Under the pieces are notes generated by a model, which saw nothing but the letters and a program-made list of their open reading frames with translations, ran no database searches and was not told the DNA's origin. From Amycolatopsis endophytica (GTDB lineage Bacteria; Actinomycetota; Actinomycetes; Mycobacteriales; Pseudonocardiaceae), in NCBI RefSeq assembly GCF_013410405.1, contig NZ_JACCFK010000002.1:744001-808000 (forward strand): 64,000 nt of DNA. Reading direction: 5' to 3'. Positions 38,680-47,754 of the stretch are shown in pieces (positions within the stretch are counted from its first letter, which is position 1; the number at the start of each line of letters is the position of its first letter). A program made the translations under genes and the position numbers.

Positions 38680-39702
38680 CTACGCGCCCGGCGCGGGGCT
38701 CGCCGAGCCGAGCGGCTTGTCGGTCAGTGGGAGCCATCCCGGCATCCGCAACGGCGGGGCCGCCGCTTCGGTGCACACCATCACCGGGCCCCGCCGCGAT
38801 GCCACCTCCAGCGTCCCGTCCTGGCGCAGCCGGACGGTGACCACCGCGGCCTCCGGCTCCCCGGAACCGGAGGCCGCGTGCCGCGAATGGTCCTTCGTGC
38901 GCAGGGCGAACGCGACGAACCCGAACGCGGCGAACACGACCAGCCACGCGGGACCGAGCATCAGGTACCCGAACGACCCGCCGTCGGTGAAGGTCGCCGC
39001 GACCCCGCTCTGCATCGGGCCGTAGGTGGGCAGGAACCGCAGCACCGCCTGGTCCTTGCCCGGGTTGATCACCGGGTTCTGCACCATCACGTCGACGAGA
39101 CTGACCATGATGATCACGAACATCCCGGCCAGCTCGGTCGGCACCGCGACACCCAGCGCCACACCGAGGCCGCCGTAGGTCAGGCCCGCCGAGAGCAGGC
39201 TCAGGAACAGCAACCCGCTCGACCGCGGATCGGTGTAGAAGGTCATGACGACCGTCGCGTACCCCGACACCAGGATCGCCACCAGCACCAGCCCGGTCAG
39301 CTTCGCCAGCAGCAGCACCGGCCGCGGGTAGCCGGCCAGCACGAGACGCTGGTCGAACTCCCGCGACCGCCGCACCGAGGCGAACAGCATGAACCCGATG
39401 ATCAGGGTGAGCGCGTTGAGCGCACCCGAGATCAGGGCCAGCTCGCTCGCGTCCACGGTCACCGGGGACGGCGCGATCCGCGACTGGTACTCGACCGGAC
39501 GGGACGGGATCACCGTCCGCACGATCGCCAGCCAGCACGGGATGAAGAACAGCACGAGCAACAGAGCCAGCCGGTTGCGGGCGTGCTGCGTGACCTCGAA
39601 GGCGACCGCCTTGAGCAGCGCGGCCTGCCACGTCGTCGAATCCGCGATACCCGCGTGCCAGCGGCGCGCCCGCTGGAGGAGTTCCGGCACGCTCGCGGTC
39701 AT
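38680..39702 (-). CDS. ABC transporter permease
   Basis: A 340-residue ABC-2-like integral membrane protein with six to seven membrane segments (LALLLVLFFIPCWLAIV, ALISGALNALTLIIGFMLFAS and others). A large loop between the first two segments lies outside. About 65 cytosolic residues at the C-terminus (SGEPEAAVVTVRLRQDGTLEV) are unusual and not seen in typical ABC-2 permeases. The start overlaps the ATPase stop by 4 bp. With the ATPase it should form an exporter of a lipid, terpenoid or peptide. The substrate is unknown; the terpenoid context points to isoprenoid export. Confidence 0.85.
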   Translation of the reverse strand: MTASVPELLQRARRWHAGIADSTTWQAALLKAVAFEVTQHARNRLALLLVLFFIPCWLAIVRTVIPSRPVEYQSRIAPSPVTVDASELALISGALNALTLIIGFMLFASVRRSREFDQRLVLAGYPRPVLLLAKLTGLVLVAILVSGYATVVMTFYTDPRSSGLLFLSLLSAGLTYGGLGVALGVAVPTELAGMFVIIMVSLVDVMVQNPVINPGKDQAVLRFLPTYGPMQSGVAATFTDGGSFGYLMLGPAWLVVFAAFGFVAFALRTKDHSRHAASGSGEPEAAVVTVRLRQDGTLEVASRRGPVMVCTEAAAPPLRMPGWLPLTDKPLGSASPAPGA

Positions 39703-40346
39703 GACGCGGGCTCCAGCTCGGCGCCCGCCATCGCGTCGGCAGGCTCGACCTGCCCGCCGGACAGGCGCAGCAACCGGTCGAACCGGTCGGTGTCGTGTGC
39801 CAGGTGCGAGATGACCAGCACCGAGCGGCCCCGCGCGCGCAGCTGGTCGGTCAGGGTCCAGAACGTCAGGTAGTTCTCCCAGTCGAAACCCTGGTACGGC
39901 TCGTCCATCAGCACCACCTCCGGGTCGTGCATCAGCGCGATCGTCAGGTTGAGCTTCTGCCGGGTCCCGCCGGAGAGCAGGCCGGCCCGCGTGTGCCGGA
40001 ACGGGGCCAGCCCGAGCTGTTCGGCGAGCATCTCGGCGACCGCGAGGTCGTCGAGATGGTAGGCGCTCTGGAAGTACCGCAAGTGCTGGCCGACGGTCAG
40101 CTCGTCGTTGACGACGATGCGCTGCGGACAGTAGCCGAGCCGCCCGCGGTGCACGACCTCGCCGCGGTCCGCGCGCAGGACGCCGGACAGGACCCGCAGC
40201 AGCGTGGTCTTGCCGGCACCGTTCTCGCCGAGGACGCCGAGCAGTTCACCGGGCCGCAGCCCGAACTCGACACCCCGCAGGACGTGGCGGGGCCCGAACG
40301 ACTTGTGCAGGTTCACCGCCTGCAACACACAGTCCGAACTGGACAC
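39699..40346 (-). CDS. ABC transporter ATPase
   Basis: A 215-residue ABC-2-type ATPase. Walker A is GENGAGKTTLL, the signature LSGGTRQKLNLT, Walker B VVLMDEPYQGFD and the switch His in VLVISHLAHD. It stops before the extra C-terminal domain of drug exporters, so it is a minimal export ATPase. It starts 17 bp after the polyprenyl synthase gene and overlaps the permease, which makes a three-gene operon. The FDWENYLTFW segment is a variant of the D-loop region. Exported substrate unknown. Confidence 0.9.
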   Translation of the reverse strand: MSSSDCVLQAVNLHKSFGPRHVLRGVEFGLRPGELLGVLGENGAGKTTLLRVLSGVLRADRGEVVHRGRLGYCPQRIVVNDELTVGQHLRYFQSAYHLDDLAVAEMLAEQLGLAPFRHTRAGLLSGGTRQKLNLTIALMHDPEVVLMDEPYQGFDWENYLTFWTLTDQLRARGRSVLVISHLAHDTDRFDRLLRLSGGQVEPADAMAGAELEPAS

Positions 40347-40362
40347 AGGATCTCCTCGTGGG

Positions 40363-41463
40363 TCAGCGGGTGCGGCGGATGGCCTGGTGGACGAGTTCCG
40401 CGAACGCGCGGCGCGCCACCGCGGGCAGTCCGGCGGAGTCGAGCGCCCCGCGGGCTTCGCGTGCCCGCGCCTCGATCAGCTCACCGACGACGTCCTCGGC
40501 GCCGGTGGCGGTGATGACGTCCCGCAGCCGCGCCGCGCCGTCCTCGTCGAGGCCGGGGGCGCCGTGCAGCTCCCGGATCACCGCGCGCTGCCGGGGGCCG
40601 GCGCGCCGCCAGGTCAGGGCCATCAGCACGGTCTGCTTGCCCTCGCGCAGGTCGTCGAGCACGGACTTGCCGGTGGTGCCGGGCTCGCCGAACACGCCGA
40701 GCAGGTCGTCCCGCAGCTGGAACGCCTCGCCGAGCGGACGGCCGTAGGCGCTGCACCAGCGCAGCAGGGCGGGGGTGCCACCGGCGAGCGCGGCCCCGAT
40801 CTGCAGCGGCCGTTCCACCGTGTACCCGGCGGTTTTCAGGCGCAGGGCGCGCCAGCTGCGGTCGAGCACGTCCTCGGTCCACTCGCCTGCCAGGTCGAGG
40901 TACTGGCCGGCCATGACCTCGCTGCGCATCGCGTGCAGCACCGGCGAAGCCCGCCGCAGGTCGTCCTCGCCGAGACCGGCCGTCAGCAGCATCTCGTCGG
41001 CCCAGGCCAGGCACAGGTCACCGAGCAGGATGGCCGCGTTGACGCCGAACCGGGCGGCCGACGGCTCGTCGTCGCCCTGGTAGCGGGCCGCCAGCTGCCG
41101 GTGGACGGTGGGGCGGCCGCGGCGGGTGTCCGAGGAGTCCATGACGTCGTCGTGGATGAGCGCGAAGGAGTGGAACAGCTCCAGCGCGGCGCCTGCGCGC
41201 GCGACCGGGCCGCCGGACGGGTCGCCACCGGCGGCGAGCCACCCGCAGTAGCAGAACAGGGGCCGCAGCCGCTTGCCGCCGCGGACGAATTCACGCAGCA
41301 CGCCGACCAGTGGCGGCAGGCACCGGTCGGCGGGATCGCGGGCCTGGGCGTCGAGGAACTCGCCGAGGGCGGCGTCGACCTCCTGCCGCACCCGGCCGAA
41401 GTCCGCTTCCGCCGGCGGCCGTGGTCGCGGGGGTGCGGTCACATCGGCGAGCCGAGTCGACAT
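40363..41463 (-). CDS. Polyprenyl (FPP/GGPP) synthase
   Basis: A 366-residue trans-isoprenyl diphosphate synthase adding isopentenyl diphosphate to allylic primers. The first Asp-rich motif is ALIHDDVMD, the second QLRDDLLGVFG; KRLRPLF and the later LKTAGYTVE contain the diphosphate-binding Lys and Arg residues. An aromatic residue (Phe) sits five before the first motif, so C15 (FPP) or C20 (GGPP) product cannot be fixed. It heads an operon with an ABC exporter and is divergent from IspH and a terpene cyclase, so it most likely supplies that cyclase. Confidence 0.9.
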   Translation of the reverse strand: MSTRLADVTAPPRPRPPAEADFGRVRQEVDAALGEFLDAQARDPADRCLPPLVGVLREFVRGGKRLRPLFCYCGWLAAGGDPSGGPVARAGAALELFHSFALIHDDVMDSSDTRRGRPTVHRQLAARYQGDDEPSAARFGVNAAILLGDLCLAWADEMLLTAGLGEDDLRRASPVLHAMRSEVMAGQYLDLAGEWTEDVLDRSWRALRLKTAGYTVERPLQIGAALAGGTPALLRWCSAYGRPLGEAFQLRDDLLGVFGEPGTTGKSVLDDLREGKQTVLMALTWRRAGPRQRAVIRELHGAPGLDEDGAARLRDVITATGAEDVVGELIEARAREARGALDSAGLPAVARRAFAELVHQAIRRTR

Positions 41464-41803
41464 GAATTCTCCTCACAGGACGGGAAAAGACGCGATCGGA
41501 GAAGTAGCACCGGGCCATGCGGCCGAAACCGCGGAACGCGGTCACCACACTTCCGGGACGGTGAGCCGACCCTGTGAGCGAGCATTCGGGTTTTCCCATC
41601 GCCGAGCGTGAACACCTTGCGCCACAAGGGAAAGCGCAACTCGTTCGAATGAAGCTGCGAACGGGTCTTGAATCCCGGCACGCTCATCCGGCAACGTGGA
41701 GCGGGCCGGTGCTCGCCGGAGAACACGAATTCCCTTGTACGGCAGGCTTTTCCCGCCGTGCCCGCACCTCCGCCCGGCGACGGGTGCGAACAGGAGGATC
41801 CGC
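41464..41803. other. 340-bp divergent promoter region of the terpenoid locus
   Basis: It separates the polyprenyl synthase operon from the ispH-terpene cyclase operon and must hold both promoters. An AGGAGGA ribosome-binding site for ispH lies at 41792-41798. I see no clear regulator-binding dyad and no small gene with support; a short open frame starting at 41574 lacks a ribosome-binding site. Confidence 0.5.
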
Positions 41804-43084
41804 ATGACCGTCCCGATCCGCACCGGGAAAGTGGTCCCGCTCTTCCCCGTGGGCGGCGCCGAAGTGCTGGTGCCGCGCGAGATCCGCTGGCCCGGCGGCA
41901 CCGAGCCGTGCCCGGCCGCTCCCCTGCTGGCCGCCGGGCTGCGCCGCCGCGGGCTGCGGGTCGCCGACGGGATCGTCCTGGCCGGGTCCGGGCCACCACG
42001 GCACCTGCCACCGCACGAGCGGGCGGCGCTGGCGCCCGGCTGGGCAGGCGCGCCCCTCGGCGTGCCCGGTCCGGCGCTGGCGGTCGGGCACCTGTGCAAG
42101 GGCCACGGCGAGGCGATGCGCGCGGAGTTGTCGGCGGCGGCGCGGGCGCTGCGGCCGCGCAGGGTGCTGCTGACCGCGCCCCGCTCGTTCTGCGCCGGTG
42201 TCGAACGTGCGATCCGCGCGGTGGAGCGGGCGCTGGCCGAGCACGGGCCACCGGTCCACGTGCGCAAGCAGATCGTGCACAACACCCACGTGATCGAGGA
42301 TCTGGCCGGCCGCGGCGCGGTGTTCGTGGACGAGCTGGACGACGTCCCCGAGGGCGGGCTGGTGATCTTCTCGGCGCACGGCGTGCCGCCGTCGGTCCGC
42401 GCGCGGGCGCGGGAACGGTCGCTGCGGGTGGTCGACGCGACCTGCCCGCTGGTCTCGAAGGTGCACGCGGAGGCACGGCGGTTCGCCGGACGGGGTGACA
42501 CCGTCGTGCTGATCGGGCGCCGCGACCACGAGGAGGTGATCGGCACCGCGGGCGAGGCGGCCGCGGCGACGGTGATCGTGGAGGACGCCGGCGACGTGGC
42601 GAGCCTGCGGGTGCCCGATCCGCGGCGCGTGTCCTACCTGACCCAGACCACGCTGGCGGTCGACGAGACCGCCGACGTAATCGACGCGCTGCGGAAACGG
42701 TTCCCGGCGCTGCGCGGGCCCCGCTCGGACGACATCTGCTATGCCGCGACCAACCGGCAGGCCGCGGTGCGCGCGGTGCTGCCGGACGCCGACCTGCTGC
42801 TCGTGGCGGGCTCGCCGAACTCGGCCAACTCACGGCATCTGGTGGAGCTGGCGCACCGGCTGGGCACGCCCGCGCACCTGGTGGACCGGTGCGAGGACAT
42901 CCGGTTCTCCTGGCTGCGCGACGCCGCGACGGTCGCGCTGACCGCCGGGGCGTCGGCCCCGCCCGGACTGGTGGAACGCCTGGCCGGGGTGCTCGGCGGG
43001 CTCGGGCCGGTCACCGTCACCGAACGGGTCACGGCGGTGGAGACCCTGCGCTTCGGCGACCCGGCGACGGCGGGGCTGTCGTGA
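41804..43084 (+). CDS. ispH: 4-Hydroxy-3-methylbut-2-enyl diphosphate reductase with N-terminal extension
   Basis: A 426-residue IspH (LytB), the last enzyme of the MEP pathway, making IPP and DMAPP with a [4Fe-4S] cluster. The three cluster Cys are in SFCAGVERA (C130), [11 protein letters not shown] and [19 protein letters not shown] and AHGVPPSV hold the active-site His. The catalytic domain starts near residue 118, so there are about 117 extra residues compared with the common 310-residue form. This part ([34 protein letters not shown]) may be a worn nucleosidase-like fold. AGGAGGA lies before the ATG. A copy linked to a terpene cyclase is likely a dedicated second copy that raises precursor supply. 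Confidence 0.9.
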   Translation: MTVPIRTGKVVPLFPVGGAEVLVPREIRWPGGTEPCPAAPLLAAGLRRRGLRVADGIVLAGSGPPRHLPPHERAALAPGWAGAPLGVPGPALAVGHLCKGHGEAMRAELSAAARALRPRRVLLTAPRSFCAGVERAIRAVERALAEHGPPVHVRKQIVHNTHVIEDLAGRGAVFVDELDDVPEGGLVIFSAHGVPPSVRARARERSLRVVDATCPLVSKVHAEARRFAGRGDTVVLIGRRDHEEVIGTAGEAAAATVIVEDAGDVASLRVPDPRRVSYLTQTTLAVDETADVIDALRKRFPALRGPRSDDICYAATNRQAAVRAVLPDADLLLVAGSPNSANSRHLVELAHRLGTPAHLVDRCEDIRFSWLRDAATVALTAGASAPPGLVERLAGVLGGLGPVTVTERVTAVETLRFGDPATAGLS

Positions 43085-44127
43085 CGACCGTCGAGCTGCG
43101 CCCGTTCTACTGCCCGGTGGAGTCGAAGATCCACCCGGACGTCGAGGTCATCGAGGAACGCGCGATCGCCTGGATCGACCGGGTCCGCTTCTACCGCGAC
43201 GACACCGAGCGGAGGCGCGTGATCGGCACCAACAGCGCCGAGTTCTACGCCCGCTTCGCCCCGGGCGGGGTCACCGGCCACGTGCAGGCCGCCGCGCACT
43301 GGGTGTACTGGGGCTTCGCGTTCGACGACGCCCGGTGCGACTCCGGCGAGTTCGCGGGGTCACCGCAGGAATTCCTGGCCATGGCCGGTCCCCTGCAGCG
43401 GGCACTGGAAAACCCGTGGCACCCGGTTGCCGGCGACGACCCGTTCACCGCCGCCCTGCAGGACATCGGCCGGGGGTTCGCGGCGTGCGCGACGCCCACC
43501 CAGGTGCGCCGGTTCTGCGACGCCCACCGCGCATGGCTGTTCGGGGTGGCGTGGCAGATCGCGTGCCAGGCCCGCGGCCGCATGCCGGACCTGGCCGACT
43601 ACGCGCCGATGCGGCTCAACAGCTCGGGCGGCCCGCCGACGCTGGCGATGCTGGAGATCGCGGCGGGCCAGGAGGTCCCGGCCGCGGAGATGGACTCACC
43701 GGCGGCGCGGGCGCTGACCGAGATGGCCATGCTCGTCGCCGCGTGGGACAACGACCTGCACTCCTACCGGAAGGAGGAAGACGAAGAACACACCGCGATC
43801 AACCTGATCAACGTCCTGCGTGTCCGCGGCGGGCTCGGCGACGAGGAGTCCGTGGTGCGGGCGTACGCGTTGCGGGACAGGGTGATGTGCCGGTTCCTGC
43901 GGCTGCGCTCGCAGGTCCTGGCCGGGCCGGTCAGCGGTGCGCTGCGGACCTACCTGGACAACCTGGGCCGGGCGATCCGCGGCAACACCGACTGGGCGCT
44001 GCGGGTGCCCCGCTACAACGGCTACTCGGGGCCCGGTTCGGACCCGCGCTGGGCCGACGAGCCCTCGGACCCCTGCCCCGACCCGGTGCCCATCCCGGCG
44101 ATCGCCCGGTGGTGGGACTCGTTCTGA
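43081..44127 (+). CDS. Class I terpene synthase (cyclase)
   Basis: A 348-residue bacterial terpene cyclase. The Asp-rich metal motif is FDDARCD (D82-D83...D87), the NSE/DTE triad is NDLHSYRKE (N224, S228, E232), and an Arg about 45 residues before it and the terminal RWW-like end (IARWWDSF) complete the class I signature. The GTG overlaps the ispH stop (GTGA). It ionises FPP or GGPP from the divergent synthase and cyclises it. The product cannot be read from sequence; it lacks the second domain of geosmin synthase and is not clearly one of the common 2-MIB or pentalenene types. Confidence 0.9.
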   Translation: MTTVELRPFYCPVESKIHPDVEVIEERAIAWIDRVRFYRDDTERRRVIGTNSAEFYARFAPGGVTGHVQAAAHWVYWGFAFDDARCDSGEFAGSPQEFLAMAGPLQRALENPWHPVAGDDPFTAALQDIGRGFAACATPTQVRRFCDAHRAWLFGVAWQIACQARGRMPDLADYAPMRLNSSGGPPTLAMLEIAAGQEVPAAEMDSPAARALTEMAMLVAAWDNDLHSYRKEEDEEHTAINLINVLRVRGGLGDEESVVRAYALRDRVMCRFLRLRSQVLAGPVSGALRTYLDNLGRAIRGNTDWALRVPRYNGYSGPGSDPRWADEPSDPCPDPVPIPAIARWWDSF

Positions 44128-44159
44128 TCTCTGCCGATTCGATTCCCGGAGGAAACGTC

Positions 44160-44447
44160 ATGAAGCGTCACGTCATCCGGAGCCTGGTCGCCGCCGCCAC
44201 CGCGGGGTCGGCGCTGGTGCTCACCCAGGTGTCCGCGTCCGCCCAGACCCCGGCGCCCGCGCAGGAAGCGGGGTGGGCGCCGGTGCAGGACCTGGGCAGC
44301 GCCTACCTCTGCCAGGCCGCGGGCATGGCCGGGCAGACCTTCGGGCGCTGGCAACCCGGCCAGTGGCAGTGCGTCGGCCCGGTGCTGTGGGTCAGCAACG
44401 ACCCGCTCCTGAGCCCCGGCACAGCCCCCGGGGGTGCTCCCGCCTGA
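44160..44447 (+). CDS. Small secreted protein
   Basis: A 95-residue exported protein with an RBS GGAGGAA 7 bases before the ATG at 44160. The signal peptide (KRHVIRSLVAAATAGSALVL) ends at ASAQ near residue 29. The mature part has a Pro/Ala linker and two Cys (YLCQAAGMAG, WQCVGPVLW) that may pair, with the motif GRWQPGQWQCVGPVLW (first seen here). It starts 33 bp after the terpene cyclase stop and is probably in the same transcript. I do not recognise the family; its role in a terpenoid locus is unknown. Confidence 0.7.
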   Translation: MKRHVIRSLVAAATAGSALVLTQVSASAQTPAPAQEAGWAPVQDLGSAYLCQAAGMAGQTFGRWQPGQWQCVGPVLWVSNDPLLSPGTAPGGAPA

Positions 44448-44534
44448 CGCGGCGGGCCGCTCGCGTTGGACGGCCGTTCGGGGTGGCGTCGCAGGTGCCG
44501 GGGCCCTGCGGCGTCCGGCCCGCCCCGGTGCGGA

Positions 44535-45329
44535 TCAGACCGGTTCCACCACGAAGATCTCCAGGTCGCGGGGCGTGCCCTTGGCGCGGAACCACCGTTT
44601 GCGCCGCACCGGGAAGCGCGCCGGGTCGAGGGTGTCGCGTACCGGGGCCGAGATCAGCACCTGGCCACCTCCGGCGGCGTCGGCGACCCGGGCCGCGACG
44701 TTGACGTCCACGCCCAGGTAGTCGCGGCCGAGCCGGCGCGGTGTTCCGGCGTGCAGGCCCGCCCGCAGGCTCGGGCGGTGCCCGGAGATCTCCAGCTCCC
44801 CGACCCGCGCGCACGCCTCCAGCGCGGCCTCGACACCGGCTTCGGCGTCGGCGAACACCGCCATCAGCCCGTCGCCGAGTCGTTTGACCACGCGGCCACC
44901 CCGGCGGGTGATCTCGGGCTCGCTCACGCGCCCGACCTCGCGCAGCAACCGCAGCGCGTCGTCGTCGCCGGCCTCCAGCGCCCAGCTCGAAAAGCCGACC
45001 AGATCGGTGAACAGGATGGTGATCTCGGCGGTCTCGCCCTCCCGCCGCGATTCGGTGAACGCCTGCCACACCTGCACGGCCGTCAGGCCCAGCTCACGCA
45101 GCACGCTCGGCTCGGGATTGTCCGCCAACGCCCGCGCCAGCCGGTGGGACGGCAACCGTCCGGCGGTCGAGAGCGGGTCGCCCATCTCGCTGTCCCCCGG
45201 CGCGAGCCGCCGCACGAACCGCGCCGTGCGGAGCAGGCTGTCGCGCCGGTCCACCTCACGCAGCGCCTGGCCGAGCCTGCTGCGGCGGCTCTCGTCGGTC
45301 ACCACGCCAGGATAGTGGGCGACGATCAT
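44535..45329 (-). CDS. Adenylate/guanylate cyclase domain protein
   Basis: A 264-residue class III cyclase-like protein. The catalytic domain (about residues 95-264) has the metal motif ILFTDLVGFSSWA, the second Asp in VKRLGDGLMAVFAD, and the VNVAARVADAAGGGQVLIS block. These suggest that the metal-binding and transition-state regions are largely preserved. The N-terminal 95 residues (SRRSRLGQALREVDRRDSLL) are helical and unlike known sensor domains. ATG at 45329 is used; GTG codons at 45302-45305 are possible. It is alone between the terpenoid and biotin loci, so its signal is unknown. Nucleotide type (cAMP or cGMP) unresolved. Confidence 0.85.
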   Translation of the reverse strand: MIVAHYPGVVTDESRRSRLGQALREVDRRDSLLRTARFVRRLAPGDSEMGDPLSTAGRLPSHRLARALADNPEPSVLRELGLTAVQVWQAFTESRREGETAEITILFTDLVGFSSWALEAGDDDALRLLREVGRVSEPEITRRGGRVVKRLGDGLMAVFADAEAGVEAALEACARVGELEISGHRPSLRAGLHAGTPRRLGRDYLGVDVNVAARVADAAGGGQVLISAPVRDTLDPARFPVRRKRWFRAKGTPRDLEIFVVEPV

Positions 45330-45360
45330 TCCCCGCGACGCCTCGGCGACCGCCGAACTC

Positions 45361-45392
45361 GCCCGCCGGAACGCGGGACTCGCGCGGGGTCA
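45361..45392. repeat. Intergenic repeat family B, copy 2 (minus orientation)
   Basis: Read on the minus strand from the bioN stop, it is TGACCCCGCGCGAGTCCCGC then GTTCCGGCGGGCGAGTT. It matches the beginning of copies at 22668 and 50318. In all three the repeat starts with the TGA stop codon of the gene before it. Confidence 0.7.
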
Positions 45393-45980
45393 GCGGTCGC
45401 CTTCGCCGCGGGCGGCCAGCGCCTCGCCCAGTTCGTCGGCGTGCCGCACCGTGCGGACCAGGAACGGGACCGTGAACGCGACCGGCGACCGCTCCGCACC
45501 GCGTGCCTTCGCCGCTTCCCGGACCTCGCCCGCGATCCCGGTCAGCGTCGCCACCGCCTGCAGCGTCAGGCCGATCAGCAACCCGAGCCGCCCCGCGGGC
45601 AGCCCGAACCGGCCCAGCGTCCCCTCGATGGCGTCCACCAGGTCGTCGATGCGGGTCGTGATCGTCACCAGGTTCGCCGCGGCCAGCGCGGCGACGATCC
45701 GCAGGCACACCACCACCGCGGGCTCCAGCCCCAGCAGCCACCACTGCAGCGCGAACACCACCACCACGAGCAGCCCCAGCGACCGCAACAGGCGCAGGCA
45801 GCGCCCCCACGACACCCGCGCCACCGCGTACCCCAGCACCGCCAGGACGCACACCGCGCCCAGCCACGCCGGCGACCGCAGCACGAGCACCACCACCGCG
45901 AGCACCAGCAGTGCCAGGAACTTCACCCCCGCCGGGGTGCGGTGCACGAGGCTGGTGCCCGGCTCGTACCAGGCGTTCAC
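45390..45980 (-). CDS. bioN: EcfT energy-coupling transmembrane protein (BioN)
   Basis: A 196-residue membrane component of an energy-coupling-factor transporter. It has five to six membrane segments; the cytosolic coupling motif is EAAKARGAERSP (family xARG) and the GLTLQAVATLTGIAGEVREA helix lies ahead of it. It couples the ATPase BioM to the substrate-binding BioY. Its start overlaps the ATPase stop by 4 bp. The family is short here, lacking the second ARG box of larger EcfT proteins, as is usual for BioN. Confidence 0.86.
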   Translation of the reverse strand: MNAWYEPGTSLVHRTPAGVKFLALLVLAVVVLVLRSPAWLGAVCVLAVLGYAVARVSWGRCLRLLRSLGLLVVVVFALQWWLLGLEPAVVVCLRIVAALAAANLVTITTRIDDLVDAIEGTLGRFGLPAGRLGLLIGLTLQAVATLTGIAGEVREAAKARGAERSPVAFTVPFLVRTVRHADELGEALAARGEGDR

Positions 45981-46651
45981 GCGATCAGCTTCCGGTAGTG
46001 GGCCAGCGCCGGCTCCGGTGCGTCGTCGGCCACGACACGTCCGGCGTCCAGCACCACGATCCGGTCGAAGTCGCCCAGCAGGTCCAGATCGTGCGTCACC
46101 AGCACCACCTGCTGCGGCAGTCCCGCCAGGGTCTCCGCGAAACGCCGCTTGTTGCGCAGGTCCAGCAGCGTCGTCGGCTCATCGCAGACCAGGATGTCCG
46201 GTTCCAGCACGAGCATCGCGCACAACGCCAGCAACTGCTTCTGCCCACCGGAGAGCTGGTGCGCGGGATGGTCGGCGTACCCGGCGAGACCGTACTGCTC
46301 CAGCGTCTCCGCCGCGCGCCGCGCACGTTCCGCCTTGGACAGTCCACTTCGGCGCAGCGAGAACGCGACGTCCTCACCGGCGGTGGGCATCACGATCTGA
46401 CTGTCCGGATTGGTGAACAGGAACCCGACCCGCCTGCGCACGGCCCGGCCCTCGCGCGCCGGGTCCAGTCCGTCGACCACCACCCGACCGGAGGTCGGCG
46501 TCACCAGCCCGTTGACCATCCGCGCCAGGGTCGACTTGCCGGATCCGTTGGCGCCCACGAACGCCACCCGCCGCTCCGGCAGCCGGAGGTCCACATCGGA
46601 CAGCACGACCCGCTCACCGTAGCGGTGCCCGATGCCCTCGAACTCGATCAT
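45977..46651 (-). CDS. bioM: ECF transporter ATPase (BioM)
   Basis: A 224-residue ATPase of the ECF type. Walker A is GANGSGKSTLAR, the Q-loop has FTNPDSQIVMPT (the NPDxQ form typical of ECF ATPases), the signature is LSGGQKQLLAL, Walker B ILVCDEPTTLLD and the His switch in LVTHDLDLL. The ATG overlaps the thiolase stop (ATGA). It powers biotin uptake with BioN and BioY. A single ATPase gene means a homodimer. Confidence 0.9.
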   Translation of the reverse strand: MIEFEGIGHRYGERVVLSDVDLRLPERRVAFVGANGSGKSTLARMVNGLVTPTSGRVVVDGLDPAREGRAVRRRVGFLFTNPDSQIVMPTAGEDVAFSLRRSGLSKAERARRAAETLEQYGLAGYADHPAHQLSGGQKQLLALCAMLVLEPDILVCDEPTTLLDLRNKRRFAETLAGLPQQVVLVTHDLDLLGDFDRIVVLDAGRVVADDAPEPALAHYRKLIA

Positions 46652-47754
46652 GCGGTCTCCCACGTCGTCGCCACACCCACGCCGCCCCCGGCCGACAGCG
46701 CGGCGAGGCCGCGGGCGGCCGCCCGGTGCCGCACCAGTGTGCCGAACAGCCGCACCACCAGCACGGCGCCCGAGGCACCCCACGGGTGACCGAGCGCGAT
46801 CGCGCCACCGTCCGGGCTCACGATCCGCTCGTCGATACCCGCCGTGTCCAGGCACGCCAGCGCCTGACCGGCGAACGCCTCAGTGAACTCCACGACGTCC
46901 GGCGCGTGGTCCAGCACCCGCCGCATCGCGGGCACGGCCCCCAGCCCGAGCCGGTTCGGGTCCACCGCCGACGTCGCCGACGCCACCAGCCGCAGCCCCG
47001 GCACCCCGAGCCGCCGCCGCACCCGCTCGCTCACGATGAGCACGGCCGCCGCACCGTCGTTGATCCCGCACGAGTTCGCCGCCGTCGCGGTACCGTCCGG
47101 GGTGAACGCGGGCCGGAACCGGGCCAGCCGCGCCTCGGTGAAGCCGTCGCGCGGGCGTTCGTCCCGCACGACCCCGCGCACCGGGACGATTTCGGCGTCG
47201 AACCGCCCCTCTCGTTGCGCTACGACGGCACGGGCGTGACTGCGCGCGGCGAAGGCGTCCTGGCGTTGCCGGGAAATCCCCGCCTCCGCCGCGACCAGGT
47301 CCGCCGCCGGGCCCATGTCCGGGTCGCCGATCTCCGCGGGCGCGAACGGCGCGCGCGTGTAGAACCGGCCCGGCTCGCTGCTGCCGTCCTCGCGCCACGC
47401 GCGAAACGGCGCGGTCGAGGCGCTCTCCACTCCGCCCGCGATGAACGCCTCGCCCTCCCCGGCCCGGATCATCGCCGTCGCCAGGGTGATCGCGGCGAGC
47501 CCGCTCGCGCACTGCCGGTCGACCGTCACTCCGGGGACCCCGAGCCCGGCCCGCAGCGCGGCGACGCGCGCGGGGTTGCCGCCCGGACCGAAAACGTTGC
47601 CCAGCACCACATCGTCGACGGTGTCCAGGCCGGTGTCGTCGAGCAGGGCACGCAGCACCGGCGCGGCCAGCTCGTCCACCCCGATCCCCCGTAGCGCCCC
47701 GTGCGCGTTGCCGATCGCGGTCCGCCGGGCGGCGATGACCACAGGTGCGCTCAT
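46648..47754 (-). CDS. Thiolase-family protein with altered active site
   Basis: A 368-residue thiolase fold (degradative/biosynthetic acetyl-CoA acetyltransferase type). The nucleophile Cys is present in VDRQCASGLAAI, and GGAIALGHPWGASGA carries the catalytic His. However, the second catalytic Cys, normally CxGGGxG near the C-terminus, reads SAGGGVG, and the NEAF motif is TEAF. These changes suggest a thiolase-like enzyme with another reaction, perhaps hydrolase or non-decarboxylating condensation. It is the middle gene of the biotin-uptake operon, after the AMP-ligase, so acyl-CoA from that ligase is a plausible substrate. A role in pimelate or biotin side-chain metabolism is speculation. 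Confidence 0.82.
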   Translation of the reverse strand: MSAPVVIAARRTAIGNAHGALRGIGVDELAAPVLRALLDDTGLDTVDDVVLGNVFGPGGNPARVAALRAGLGVPGVTVDRQCASGLAAITLATAMIRAGEGEAFIAGGVESASTAPFRAWREDGSSEPGRFYTRAPFAPAEIGDPDMGPAADLVAAEAGISRQRQDAFAARSHARAVVAQREGRFDAEIVPVRGVVRDERPRDGFTEARLARFRPAFTPDGTATAANSCGINDGAAAVLIVSERVRRRLGVPGLRLVASATSAVDPNRLGLGAVPAMRRVLDHAPDVVEFTEAFAGQALACLDTAGIDERIVSPDGGAIALGHPWGASGAVLVVRLFGTLVRHRAAARGLAALSAGGGVGVATTWETA

